Shown here piece after piece: positions 1 to 11,373 of a stretch of DNA of 64,000 nucleotides. Each line of letters opens with the position of its first letter. The stretch's first letter is position 1. The DNA is from Suillus spraguei (taxonomy: Eukaryota > Basidiomycota > Agaricomycetes > Boletales > Suillaceae). The notes beneath the pieces are model-generated. The model was not told the DNA's origin. It searched no databases and saw only the letters and a program-made list of their open reading frames with translations. The translations under genes and the position numbers were made by a program. The DNA lies in assembly GCA_016800925.1 (NCBI GenBank), contig JABCPU010000264.1, positions 1 to 64,000 on the forward strand, given 5' to 3'.

Positions 1-241
1 ATCGAACATGAGGTTGGATCATCGGCTATACTCAACACTGCGCCATTGCCTGCTACAATGTCATCATTGACGATGATCGCGATGATCGTGTCGAACTATT
101 TTATCTAATGATCACTCAACCCCTGTCTCAAATGTGATCACCACATTACTACCGTAGGTCAAAAACGTCTTCAGGCGACTTGTATTGTTTCTTGAACACC
201 GTCTCAATAATTTTTTTACACACATTCCACCAAAAAAGTCT

Positions 242-289
242 CATCGAAGTTTTACTGAGATATCTCGTCCTCTCAGTAAAACTTCGATG
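242..289 (+). promoter_or_regulatory. Perfect 19-bp inverted repeat ending on the start codon of the 7TM gene
   Basis: Arms 242-260 and 271-289 are exact reverse complements separated by a 10-nt loop. The last three bases of the right arm are the ATG chosen for the downstream gene. A transcript starting upstream of 242 would fold into a strong stem that hides its start codon. Whether it regulates translation or is the footprint of a foldback element is not known; the repeat itself is certain. Confidence 0.8.
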
Positions 290-1434
290 TCACCAGGTCC
301 AACTATCGTTCAGACCCAAGGTGAGAGGTTCATCAACTTCGATGACTTCGTTATGGTTGACCCAACTTTGAAGTCGTAAACTTTGTCCTGCCCATCGTGG
401 CGACCTTCGTCACGTCATTCCGCTTGTATTGTCGCGCGCGGCGAAGTCTTCTGTGGATCGATGACCTATTTGCAGCTTGCGCCATGTTATTCAATATCAC
501 TCTGATGATTTGCAACGCTTTGTATATGAGAGGCTTTGGTGCGTCTCCGAGTCCTGCATGTGATGGCGCACCGTTCTGAAGACACACAGTGCAGCACCCT
601 CAACGGGAAAAGGTGGCACTCTATTACTTGTACGTCTCCCAGTGTTTTGTGGTTCTTATTGGACACTACAACTATACGTATATTAAGGATAGCACAATCC
701 TTCTATGCAGTCGTTTGGTGAGTGACTGTGAGCATATCAAGGGCACGACTAACATACGCGCACAGGTGTTCCCGGTTATCCATTTTGTTTACAGTTGTGC
801 GATTAGCATACTGGACCCAAAGGAGGATACTCATCCGCATTGCGATGATCTTTGGCGTTGTATGGGCTATACTCTTTGCACAGGTGTGGTGGACTTGTGA
901 ATTACATCCCAGCTGGAAATCGGAACCACGTCCCCAGTGCCCTCTCGGCAGAAATGTCGCGATAGCACAGATCGTCAGTACGTTAACAGAATTAAATATA
1001 ATCCGTTAAAATTTTCTGACCTTACTTCAGCTGACGTTTTGGGAGACATGGTCCTTATCTTAGCTCCATTCATCCTCATTTACAAAGCCACATTGACGAG
1101 AGCACAAAAAGTCCGGGTGATCTGCCTGTTCTCTACATCAGCAATCACCACAATTGTCAGTCTCGCTCATGCATATTATGTTCTTACTGTCGGAGAGCTA
1201 AAGGAGGCGGTGGCTGCCATATTCGAGGTATGGTATCAGCCTTCAGTGCTCAGACAGATTTGTTGATACCTGTGTTAGGCGTCTATATCTCTAATCGTCG
1301 CAAACTTAAGTGTGGTCGTTACGTTCTTCTTGCGCATGCTCACAGATGATGAAACGATCTCGCAACCAACTCTGGAATCAGGATCTACTACTATAGCATT
1401 TCAACTCCGAGATGAGGATAGAGATCCTTGCTAA
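287..1434 (+). CDS. Seven-transmembrane fungal rhodopsin-type integral membrane protein
   Basis: Exons are 287-320, 374-538, 590-629, 688-717, 766-977, 1031-1227 and 1279-1434. This gives 277 aa in consistent phase, with introns of 48-58 nt. Hydrophobic segments run along the whole protein: VVNFVLPIVATFVTSF near the N-terminus, IAMIFGVVWAILFAQVWW in the middle, VLILAPFILIYKATLT, and ISLIVANLSVVVTFFLRM near the C-terminus. The arrangement matches the large basidiomycete family of fungal-rhodopsin-domain proteins, usually described as integral plasma-membrane proteins of unknown ligand. The start follows from the 34-nt first exon, whose G joins TC after the intron. Reading through intron 1 gives a stop at 377-379. 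The 30-nt exon 688-717 is needed to join two conserved parts. The family assignment is from memory of related sequences; the intact exon structure is seen directly. Confidence 0.82.
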
Positions 1435-3882
1435 GTAGTTTCAGCCAAAATTGTAACAATGCTTTTGTTAATCGAGGAGTCTCAAGTCTAGCTAGAGGCG
1501 GTCAACCTCCTTCAAGGCATACGTGCGGTTTACTCGAAAATACTAACTTTGTTTGCCCTGATCGTACATTGGCTGCCGCAACTGCAAAATCGTAGTCAAA
1601 GTTAGATTCAGCTCCCACCGGCATGCCCAGACCAGCTATCTTGAGAAATGACTTGCTTAGTAGATGGTCGGCTACTACCTGGTATCATCGGAGACTAGGG
1701 TCATAGTAGTAATCGAGGATGGAGGTGAGGCAACAACGAACTTGGGGGGGACGTATCTTGATGACGATCTTGACATGGATATGCCACCATCTGTGCACCG
1801 TTAGTTTCCCCTGGTCAGTCGTCGGGATGTATCTTTCTTTTGATCGAAGTATGCAACCAAGAAGGAAGAGATGTCAATTTAAGAATCCTCGATTGAATCA
1901 AAGTATGTTGGTCGTGTGTTGGGAAGTAGTGATACTTGTGGAGTGTTTGAATACTACAAAGACCGAGAGCGCTGTCGTGATTTCGATCAGTGAGAAGACA
2001 TCGCAAAAAGACGCGGATGCGTCCCCACGGTCGAGCAGCAGGCCCGGATTTGGATAGCTCGCGATGTGCGTGCTTTGAAGCGTATGTACATCTCCGAGTC
2101 TATTTGTTCATCTATATTGTCATGATGATAACTTGCGCCAGTTCTGGGGATGAGGACACACAGGGACGCACCTAGATTTGACATTCAAGCTACGCCAACA
2201 CCTCAAAACTCTTCACGACACTTCCGCAACACCACACATTAACATCAACTCGCAAACAGAGCCGTCTCATCTAAAGCCTCCCTGCATGCTCTGCATTCTC
2301 GAGGAGTGGATTCAAAAATGCAGGCTCGAATGCACAAAGTAGATCACGGACGTCACTATTCGGCATGTGTACTTGGATGATGAATTGGTGTGAGTGTGAG
2401 ATTCGTTAGGTGATGTGGTTTGATCAGTCGATCGAGCATCGATGGAATTCAATCATTGGTCAAGGCAATACCATGTGGTCCGATCATGGCATGATTCATT
2501 GACGCTGAAGTCAGATATCGACGTGGATGTGAAAGGGAAGGGGGTTATACCTCTCGTACATCGCTATGAGCGATCCGTCATACATGGTTAGATAATCGGA
2601 CAGCGTGCTTGCCGAGTAAGATTGAAGTTAGAGATCAGAAGCAAACGAAGGGAGGGAACTGTTGGATTATCAGGGGTCGAGGTACGAGCTCGACACTTAT
2701 CGGGAATCTTCGGGATTGATGGCGCAATATTACCGGGCGTCGGCAGCATGGTTTTAGCGTCGGCAGGCATATATAAGTAGGAATTTTTCTGTAGGAGTAC
2801 GGTATGCGTTTGTTGACACAGCGGGTTCACTGTAAAACCTGAGTTGGTATTACTTCGCAGAACGTGTCCGAGACTTGCGTGCAACTCGACACGAACACCT
2901 GGACGCAGATTGTGAATCATGCGACGGCGAGAAACGGAGAATCAAGGCATCATATATGCACTAATATAATGGTCCTCTGGAAGGTGCTTTAGCACCAGGC
3001 AAACAGACTTTGGTTGTGAGACTGCACGTACACACGCAATTAACACCGTAAAAAAGTCGCTTCTGTAGAAACACGCTAGACACACAGAGATGTAAGTATA
3101 CTTCGGTCTCGGATAGAAAGACTCTATTAGTATGTACCACATCCTCGAGCAAAGTGGACAAAGGTGGAAATTCGCCTTCATCATCCTCATTTTTGTAGTC
3201 GATTAGGAAGAGCGTTCTAAACGCTGCGGGAAGTCACCCACTGACACAGCTGATGCAATAGACTTCAGCCATGTTGGACATGACCACAACATCCTTGATG
3301 TACTTCAAATGTAGTCGACTCAAAGCCTGACTACAACCATGAGCCTCGTAGCCGAGAAATAATGTATACCAATGACGTCCGATATTATAGTTATATGAGT
3401 TGTACATATCTCCCCTGCATTTCTTGATCTCATAGATATCGGTCTCTGGGCCTTCTTGGGCCGGGTTTTTCACGACTGGAGGAAGTTCCTCTTCCAACGA
3501 ACGGCAGATCCTAGCCGACTATTCGCTCCCCGAGTTCATCGATAAGCTTGATCCATTTACCAGCGCATCCATCCCATCCCGTCACTACTTATGAACCACT
3601 AAACTGGAGTCATCACACATTCATTAACTTCGCATTCAAGTGCGTACTATTACCGCCTTTTCTTCATCGCTTTCGTTCTCACTGCCTCTGTTCCTGTCCA
3701 CATCACTTGAGCGTTCTTCCTTTGCAGCATACGAATGCGCCCTACATAAATTAGATTACACGCGCCGCATGCACCAGGTAACGTTCCAAATAAATACCAC
3801 TACAAACGAAACTCAGAACAAAACAAAAACTAAATTATCCTGCTCACCAAACAACCATTGACTTCACCGAGAATTTCCTGTG
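1435..3882. other. Intergenic region with weak coding debris
   Basis: I see no convincing gene. A short open stretch at 1700-1805 (+), rich in D/E and ending in a stop, resembles the acidic tail of membrane proteins like the upstream gene and may be a decayed paralogue end. An 87-codon frame at 3234-3497 (-) has normal-looking composition but no family I recognise. The rest is broken by stops on both strands. Confidence 0.4.
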
Positions 3883-5599
3883 CTACACACCATTGCCAGC
3901 CGATATCTGCACGCGTTCCTGGAAAGCGATTGAGGTCGAGCTGGTTGCTGCATCAGAGTCAGCTACGAGCTTGGTATGATATGCTCGAACGCCAAGGATT
4001 AGGCGTGGTCCTAATACAAACATCTGCACGACAGGGAAAATTTGAAGAAACCCTTCATATATCTGAGCACTCAGAGAATTTTGGTCCTATAGAAACGATA
4101 GGCTGTGGTCGCATAAAGAGGTCGGTGAAACATACGAAAGAATTTGGTGACAAGAAACTAATGAGGCGGCAACACGAAACAACAACAAAGCTGGCATGCT
4201 CAATATTTTAGCGCAAGAGAAATAGATTCCCCAAATTGCAACTCACCTGGCAAAGTAAACCATGTGAGTTTTCATCAACACCACGAAAAGATGCCCAATA
4301 ATTCCTCCTGCAGAATGTTGTCGCAATTCGTTGAAGCGTTTTACAGCAATCCAGGTTGCAAGACACAGTGCCAAGACCTCCCACACAGTGCCAACTATCC
4401 AAGTAATGATATTCAGAAGCAGGGTGACTTCCTTATAGGGAGTTGTGCACTGATAGGTGCCGGAGAGGATCAATTCCTCTGGTATACATCAGTGAGCTCA
4501 GTGATTTTTTATCCATAATTAAGCGTACCCCCTGAACTATACATCGTTATCATTACAGCGACCACTCCGCTGAAAATGATGACGGCCAGGAAGGTGACAA
4601 CGAGAAATAGCAGGATTTTTCTGGATCTTTGATACATGGCATGTAACCGAGTGATGATAATGACTTGCAAGATATTTCAGTCAGGTCAATATCACTGAGG
4701 ACTCGCAACCGGAAAGCTCACCCCCCAGTATTGACATCACCAAAACATTTGTCCAATTGTATAAGATGTACAAAATCCAACCTGAGGAATCCAGTTAGTG
4801 ATCAGCCTTGGGTAGCACACTCCAAATAGACTCACATCTGTAGCTGTCATCATAGCGAACTAAGGAACTGGTCAAGAATCACGCTCACCTCTACAGGGCG
4901 CTATGGTTAATCGAAGGGGAAGAGCAGGTATCAGTACATAAGACTCACTGTGTCTGTCAACAATATTGTTGGAACATTGTCTATATATCGCAGGTCAGAA
5001 GAGGTAGAGATAGTGAATGTGAATGTGAGGAGACATACATACCCAGTATGTTGAAGCTGATTGTGAAACATAGTTCATCGGTACCATGACAGTGCTGAAC
5101 CTTCCGAACATACATAGAATACAATATTCCAAGATAACGCACCTAGGATATTTTCAAGAAAGTCAGCATGAGTTACAAACCACACCTATAATGCAAGCTA
5201 CATACACTTAGATACAGAACGGTCATGAGTGACCAACGTTGCCTCTGTCGTAAATCAATTTACATATTTCCTCCGACATGAAATTCTGCTCACCCAGATC
5301 AATTCGACCTAAAATCGTTGTTAGGGGCTCGGCGACTCCGGTCATACTAGGACTGACATACCTCCTGTCCGAATGTAAGCGCTGAAAATACTTGTAGGAT
5401 ATCAGCAGTTCTTTAATATTATCATGCCCACCACAATCATACGTCACTACAACAGCGGAGGAAACTGCGAAACCACAGTCAAGGTTAGATAGAAATATCA
5501 CCCCAACCAACAGGCTGTCCACGAACCTATAAAATAACTGGTAACGCTATATAAATAAATTGACGGCCAGTAACTAGGGCCGTCTGAGACCAGGGTCAT
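3883..5599 (-). CDS. DUF6533-domain integral membrane protein, many tiny exons
   Basis: The conserved DUF6533 sequence is assembled from consecutive small exons: 5435-5464 (30 nt, SSAVVVTYD), 5362-5381 (20 nt, LTFGQE), 5294-5308 (15 nt, VELIW), 5206-5244 (39 nt, RQRWSLMTVLYLS), 5114-5142 (29 nt), 5043-5056 (14 nt) and 4949-4980 (32 nt, VPTILLTDT). All are in phase, with introns of 49-63 nt. Further on come a TM segment (NWTNVLVMSILG), the signature TRLHAMYQRSRKILLF, then ALCLATWIAVKRFNELRQHS and VLGPRLILGVRAYH, with the stop at 3883-3885. This is the standard order for the family, which is abundant in agaricomycetes and of unknown function. The 5' end is uncertain: 5599 is the first plausible ATG upstream. 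Boundaries between 4790 and 4948 and between 4040 and 4240 are not fully resolved, so a decayed exon cannot be excluded. Confidence 0.78.
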
Positions 5600-6148
5600 A
5601 CTAGAGAGTGTATGTAAAGAGCGGGGAAGTTGGTGGATTAGTACGACCAGAGAGTTCAAGTTAGATATACGATCAACTAGCGCTTGTAAGCGCTTGCGTG
5701 GCCAAAGGGAGTATAATTTGGGCCCGTTTGGCAACTGGGCAGAATTATTTTGAGGTAGTTTTGCTGGCAGAATCACGTGTTGTTTTACAGCTGTATGCAA
5801 TTAGGGAGCGCAATTAGGTAATAATTCTAATTATATTTTGGTGGCGTGTGTGACGAAAAAAGAAATCAACAACAGAACCTGCATCAGCAAATGTGCACAT
5901 GCTCTGGCAGCATCTGGAGTGGCTGGATACAGACTCTCCAGAGCACCAGCCCTGTCTATGGACCCAGATAGAACCTGTCAGTAACAGACAGACATTTCTG
6001 GACACAGGCCAGACGCAGTGACCAACCAGACACTAACCAGACACTAACCAGACATCAACCCAGATCATCAAACAAGCCATTACAGGATACAATTTGCAAC
6101 ATTCTATTAGCAGACATTCTCTGTACCTAGCTAGGCTCATGCTACCCT
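5600..6148. other. Intergenic region
   Basis: No gene seen. It holds a short run of near-identical units (ACCAGACACTA) around 6023-6060, and otherwise low-information sequence between the 5' end of the DUF6533 gene and the 3' end of the DUF6532-like gene. Confidence 0.5.
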
Positions 6149-7245
6149 CTACTCATTGTCCTCATCCTCATCATCCAAGATCGGGATATTCACACAAGCT
6201 TCCATGACATCATCAACAATGTCGAGTGTTGAAGCCTGTCTGCTATTGGTCCGTTGCCCTGAGCTCGCATATGAGATGATGCACATCCATTTTCCAGCTG
6301 GAATTGAGCTCGTTGATGCTGTATATCCTCGTGCCACTGCACCCCAGTAAGTGTCAAATTCATGCTTCTTGGACCACTTGGATGAGTTGTGCTCGCCATC
6401 TTCACCTTCGAGCTCCTTAGCATTCTCCCCACTTTTATAGAGCGTGAGGGCACGTTCGTACTGTCAGGCAGGTCAGTAGTTACATGATCATGGTCATAGC
6501 ATCTGATGCACAGCTGCAGTGCTGAGGGCGAGTGCACCAGATGGTGGTCCATTCAATTCCAGGGCATCTCCGACTTGCTGAACATGGTATGAGAATATAT
6601 TGAGGAGGGTTGCATCTTCCCAAGAACAGAGAAGCTTCTATCCCAGGTCAGTGTTCAGATGAGCAAAGATGTTGATAATGTACTATACCTCTGGGTCACC
6701 ATAAATGAAAGGAATGACTTTCTTTCCATCTTGTGTGTGGGGCAGGCGTTCCGCAACGAGTTCAGCATGAGCATCAGGGTCATTCCTGTAGATCGGATTT
6801 TGAGTGAAAAACCTCTTCAGTAGCTTTAAGGCCCTCTTTTCAAACTCACTTCGCCATTCATTGAGTCTATCAGTGGCCTGCATGCCAGTGAAGAATTGTC
6901 AATCAGCAGTGTTAATTTGATAGTACATCCAGAAACAACCACCTTTTTCATTACTGCAGGATGGTCAGCAATATCAATCTTGACGTTTGTTTGTTCCAAA
7001 TGGGTCATTGGTTGTGCCAGCCCAATCCAACAGTGCACAGATCAATTGATCCCATTGTTTGGTGTTCTTGCCCTTATAAAGGAACATTTAAGGACCATCT
7101 TGTGGTGTGGACTGACAAATACATTGCAGAAACCCAAGGTGAGGCTTGCAAAGATTTGATCATGGATGACATTGACCATTGGTGAGCACTCTCGATTTAA
7201 CTTGTGTCTGTAGCCAAATATTGACTTAGGGTATGGCCTTAGCAT
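6149..7245 (-). CDS. DUF6532-like protein, multi-exon, 5' end unresolved
   Basis: From the stop at 6149-6151 the exons are 6149-6460, 6512-6637 and 6689 up to about 6870. The last is joined through an intron ending GCATGCAG to an upstream exon around 6950-7040 reading DHPAVMKK. Recognisable pieces are WRSEFEKRALKLLKRFF, then IPFIYGDPE, a central GPPSGALALSTAA segment, ALTLYKSGEN, and a C-terminal FDTYWGAVARGY followed by an acidic tail (DDEDEDNE). The order and spacing resemble basidiomycete DUF6532 proteins, a repeat-rich family often found among transposons. Function is unknown. The upstream part (7042-7245) could not be joined confidently. Beyond about 7240 the sequence is Plavaka-type transposon end, so the gene may be transposon cargo or truncated by it. 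Confidence 0.45.
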
Positions 7246-7990
7246 TGCAGTGGTGTAATGAATATATTGGCACTGGCCTCAAAACCCTACCTTTTAGCAC
7301 TTGTCTCATGTCTATAGGAGTTACCACTCGTCCATGGCCGTCTTACCCCTTTAGCATTGCCAGTGGCATCCCACACTTACCGCACACCGTACCAACTGCC
7401 GCACCATGTTCCACATACCGATGTCCTTCCATGTCCTTGCTAGTACATATGATTTAGGATATAAGCACCGTGTAGCCCGCATGATACAGTACCTTATTTT
7501 CACCGTACTATAGGTCAGGATTAGTGTCTAGCTCTGGATCTACCCAGTAGTAGACTTAGTCTTTAAAGTTCTTTACCGCTCATTAATCAATTTCGCTCGT
7601 TCACTGTTACTGCTGGCATACCACCAGATCCTTGACCCCTATTTTGACTGAACTTCATGCACACTGCTACTTTACTGCTGAAAGTACTGTTGTTTTCTTT
7701 ACTGTTTATTTGCACCGCTCGCACCTTACCGCTACCGCTGACTTTACCGCTCGACATCGCTCGCTCAATGCAACATTTCCAAGCATTGTTTTGACCAGGG
7801 CAGTACCACTACATACAACGCTGTAAAAATACAATCTAGCCTGGGCTGTAGATAAACCACGGCCTAAGCTAGTATGCGAGTCTTGTGCTCTACCTAGTCT
7901 GCTTCACTTGCAAAGGCAAGAATGTTCAACCCTAAAGGGAATGCTAGTTAGTATAGTTCAACAATACAATACCCAACCTGTGGTGTGAGA
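7240..7990. mobile_element. Plavaka-type DNA transposon remnant, copy 1
   Basis: The stretch 7245-7760 matches, in the opposite orientation, the sequence that runs 15540 to 14979 and continues across element G1 to 10545-10350. The shared part starts with a decayed version of the transposase segment seen in copy 2 (reading A-N-x-F-x-T-P-x-Q on the minus strand). It continues through about 500 bp of non-coding end sequence and then clusters of TACCGC. A block at 7821-7965 is repeated at 9791-9944 and 10116-10271. The boundaries are approximate and I found no clean terminal repeats. Confidence 0.55.
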
Positions 7991-8039
7991 ATGCCGTTGG
8001 AGGCAGTGAGATGCTAATGGTGACCTCTGGTCCATGGGA

Positions 8040-8250
8040 AACTTGCGGTAATACTAGTGGTAAGCGCGGGAAAGCGGTAGACAAGCGGTAGTGTGAGCGA
8101 TAAAACTGTGGTAGTATGAGCAGTAAAACTGCGGTAAAGCGTGGGAACTTCTGCGGTAAAACAAGCAGTGAAGCTGTGGTAAGCGTGGGAAAGCGGTAAA
8201 GCGCGGGAAAAGCGGTAAAGAGCGGTGGTGTGTGCAGCGGTAAGGCAATC
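8040..8250. repeat. Cluster of GCGGTA-type short subterminal repeats
   Basis: GCGGTA and close variants (GTGGTA, GCAGTA, GCGATA) recur about every 10-25 bp. The complementary TACCGC cluster lies at 7560-7760, and weaker clusters lie at 8700-9010 and 10380-10545. Dense short motifs in opposite orientation at the two sides are usual for subterminal transposase-binding regions of large DNA transposons. That role is inference. Confidence 0.5.
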
Positions 8251-8283
8251 CTTAAGAGACAGTAACTTCAATAAAGAACTTTA

Positions 8284-9718
8284 TTTCGTAGTGACAGTAG
8301 TGGTGACTATTCCTAAGTACTGTGTGTACTATAGGAGGGAGTAAGGAACAAATACAGGTACCTAGGAATTTTATACAAAAGAATAGCTATGGAAACGGAA
8401 GGGATAGGATAAACATGCAGCAGACATGTAATAAGACTGCACTTCAGTTTACAAAACATAATGTACCAGCGAGAAAGGATGGACATTGGATGGACGGTGA
8501 ATCTTGCTTGAGGATGCCTATGGGTTCGCGGAGATTCCTGGAGATCACTGCTTCACGGTGAAACAAAGAAACTAGCGCTGGCCTAAGTATAAGCGCAGCA
8601 TTAATCCTACTGAAGGTGCGAGTGAGATATTCAACCCAAGAGGACTGCAAATAGAAGCAATTCCTTCTAAGTTAGTGCAAAGGAAACAAGGAAGTACTAA
8701 TAAGGCAACAAGAATTCCGACTTCCAAGGTTAGCGGCAGTAGCGGTATATCAGTGGTACTAGCGCAATGTCAGCGGTACACACATGGTAAGGACAGCTGC
8801 AATGGTTAGCTAGTGAGAGCCAGAACAAAGTCACTTGAGCGAGACGAAAATGTTATTACTACCGGCAGTGCGGTAGCAGCAGCGGCAACTCTGTATGAGT
8901 GAGAACACAGATGAGAGAGAAAACGACCCAGCGAGATCACTGGCCGTGGTCCGGTTACAAGTAGTGAAGTCGAAAGTTGCGCGGTACTTCGAGTGGTAAA
9001 GTCACTGGCGGTTAAATCAATGAGCGAAGTTTGAACAGAGAGAAGTTCAAGGGCAAATAGATTGCGACTAGCGAGCGTTTCAGATACTAAGTCCTAGTGA
9101 AGGGATGTAACGGGAAGTCAAAGTAATGGTATGTATGTTGAGTCCTTTTTAACATAGGCGAGCGCGTACGAGATGATTATGCTAGTCCGGTAGCGAGAAG
9201 GAAAATAAACAGGGTATTTAATAAAGAGGCACACAGCGTGCAGCGGCCCCTTGAGATGTAAGGTAAATCCTGCCATAGGTTTAGTAACAGTGGAAGCGAA
9301 GTAACTATGCACCAATGGATTCTAGACGGAATTGGATGGGACATGAGGGCATCGGCACAAGGATCCGGTAAGGGTTCATGGGAGAAGAAGGGTTCTGCCT
9401 TAGCAGAGCGAAAAGGCTATTTCATTGCTATAAGGAAATTCTTTGGTTGCCGCTGCAGACATTAATGAGATGCTTGTCGAAAACGGGGTTTTGACGGTCA
9501 GCATGACTTTTCTTGCTACAATGGGAAAGTTGCTGCAGTACAGCCGCTAAGCTGCAATGAGGCTTCTGGAGTGTGGAATGATACCGTTAGATAGGGGTAA
9601 ACACATGGTAAAGTGGTACAACATAGGACAGTGAAGCTGAAGGGTAAGGATAATGATTGCTGGTTGACACCTGTACAAAAATGTGCTGTTTCAAGCCCAG
9701 CATGAGTTTGCTCATCAC
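8284..9718. other. Gene-free transposon debris
   Basis: There is no ORF with recognisable similarity. The sequence is moderately rich in GCGGTA-like motifs between 8700 and 9010 and otherwise shows nothing I can name. Confidence 0.4.
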
Positions 9719-10343
9719 AACACTAATTCCGGCGGCATCTTCGCTAGCTGCAGCAGCCTACCGCTGACTATGACGCTACATTCGCTCACTGGTTTGACTT
9801 GGATTAGACTATACTAACAGGCATCCCCTTTAGGGTTGAATGCTCTTGTTTGACAAGTGAAGCAGACTAGACAGAGCGCAAGACCACACATACTAACTTA
9901 GGAGGTAGTTTATCTACAGCCCAGGTTAGGTTGTATCTTTACAGTGGTACCGGCATTTACAGGACTTCATCGTTTCCCTCAAGGAAGATGCTTCAAACAA
10001 TGGACTGGAGATGATTCAAAAGCTTTAATGAAGATGAGTTTATTCTAGTGTTTGGAATTTGTGATTAACACCTATCTGCCAGGTTTTTTTGCCAGCTATT
10101 GCTGAATATGTCCTGCTGTAAAGATACAACCTAACCTGGGCTGTAGATAAACTACCTCCTAAGTTAGTATGAGAGTCTTGCGCTCCATCTTGTCTGCTTC
10201 ACTTGTGAGAACAAGAGCGTTCGACCCTAAAGGGGGGGATGCCTATTAGTATGGTCAAGTTTGAGTCAAACTTATGTGCGAAGGAAGCATTGTGGTTAGC
10301 GGTAAGTTGCCGCAGTCAGCGATGATGCCGCCGGAACTAGCGT
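9719..10343. repeat. Large inverted repeat, arms of about 225 bp
   Basis: 9719-9944 and 10116-10343 are the same sequence in opposite orientation, by eye close to 80-90% identical, around a spacer of 171 bp. A third, partial copy is at 7821-7965. The inner ends of the arms read CTGTAAAGATACAACC. This could be two transposon ends placed head to head or a foldback element. Confidence 0.6.
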
Positions 10344-10545
10344 CGTGTGTAGCGGTGCTACCATGGTCGAGATATGGTCAGAAACAGTTGTGTCGAGCGA
10401 GTGATGTCGAGTGGTGATATCAGCGGTAGCGGTAAGGTTGCAAGTGGTGCAAAGAAACAGTAAAGAAGTCCGCGGTACTTTCAGCAGTAAAGTAGTGGTG
10501 CGTGAGAAGTTCAGTCAAAGTAACAGTCAAAAGTCCAGCGGTAAC

Positions 10546-11023
10546 TGTTATGAACTGGGGTGGCGTCACCAGCGACAGTGAAAAGACACAGTCGGTCTGC
10601 TGGGAGCTTCTTACAATGCCCAAAAGAGGACAAGGTAAAAGTACAAGGAACTCGTTCCGAGTACGATCAAGGGTCTGGCCTCAAGGATAAGTCCAAGAGG
10701 TTCTTACAAGAATAGAGACTAAGACTAAGGAGTGCTTAGACTTAGAGACGATTCAAGGACGACTTAGGTTGGAGACCTAAGCGAAGGAAGTTCCAGGTAA
10801 AACCCAGTAAGATTAAAGTAAAGAATCTACTACAAGTACAACGTGCTTAAATAGACCAATATGTGCGCACGGACCAAGAGAGGTGTGGGAAAGTAAGTGC
10901 GTATCCAAATAAAGAAGGCAACTATAGTACAGATGCGTTGAGCATATGAGTCAGAGTCATATGACATGATATACAAGTAAGGAAACAAAGAGAGAATGAA
11001 TAGGGGCACGTACAACTGTAACA
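10546..11023 (-). repeat. 3' LTR of G1
   Basis: 478 bp, starting TGTTACAG and ending CATAACA on the minus strand. Compared by eye with the right-hand LTR it differs at two positions (GGTAAAAG against GGTGAAAG, and CTTAAATAG against CTTAGATAG). This indicates a recent insertion despite the internal damage. Confidence 0.9.
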
Positions 11024-11039
11024 TTACCCCCTTTTTACA

Positions 11040-11132
11040 CGTAAAGTCACCGACTTTACTCATCCTGGTTCGCATAGTAAACAGGGTCATCACTATACTT
11101 GTAGTCTTCATCAGCAAATGATCCACCCCTCA
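11040..11132 (-). pseudogene. C-terminal stub of G1 ORF3
   Basis: The minus strand encodes the last residues of the ORF3 protein (GSFADEDY, then a DDPVYYANQDE end and stop), followed by the polypurine tract (AAAAAGGGGG) and the 3' LTR. The upstream part has been lost and the Tc1 element begins directly next to it. Confidence 0.8.
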
Positions 11133-11134
11133 TA

Positions 11135-11346
11135 CAGTGGCTCAAAAAACTGTCCGCATGTTTTGGCATTTTTCACTATCTATAATATTGTGTGAGAACA
11201 AACAAATGCCTCAAAAACATGCTTATACCACATTGTAGTATGGCTTCAGGGCTTTCATTTGAGCCCTACACCGTGGGAATCGGTGGAGATATGGTGGAGA
11301 TACAAGGCTCACACAATGGTGACTCATGCGGACAGTTTTTGACTCA
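11135..11346. repeat. Left terminal inverted repeat of the Tc1 element
   Basis: It pairs with 12540-12750 at roughly 90% identity by eye. The repeat is itself framed by inverted copies of one motif: GGCTCAAAAAACTGTCCGCATG at its outer end and CATGCGGACAGTTTTTGACTC at its inner end. Confidence 0.85.
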
Positions 11347-11373
11347 AGTATTTTACAGTAATAACCAGGTATT

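Noticed and set aside
185..379. 64-codon frame ending GERFINFDDFVMVDPTLKS upstream of the 7TM gene
   Set aside because: It reads through intron 1. Splicing at 320/374 gives the family-consistent VVNFVLPIVATF continuation, so this frame is a retained-intron artefact.
8014..8271. 85-codon minus-strand frame in the GCGGTA repeat region
   Set aside because: Composition is imposed by the short repeats (Leu/Tyr/His-rich); not a gene.
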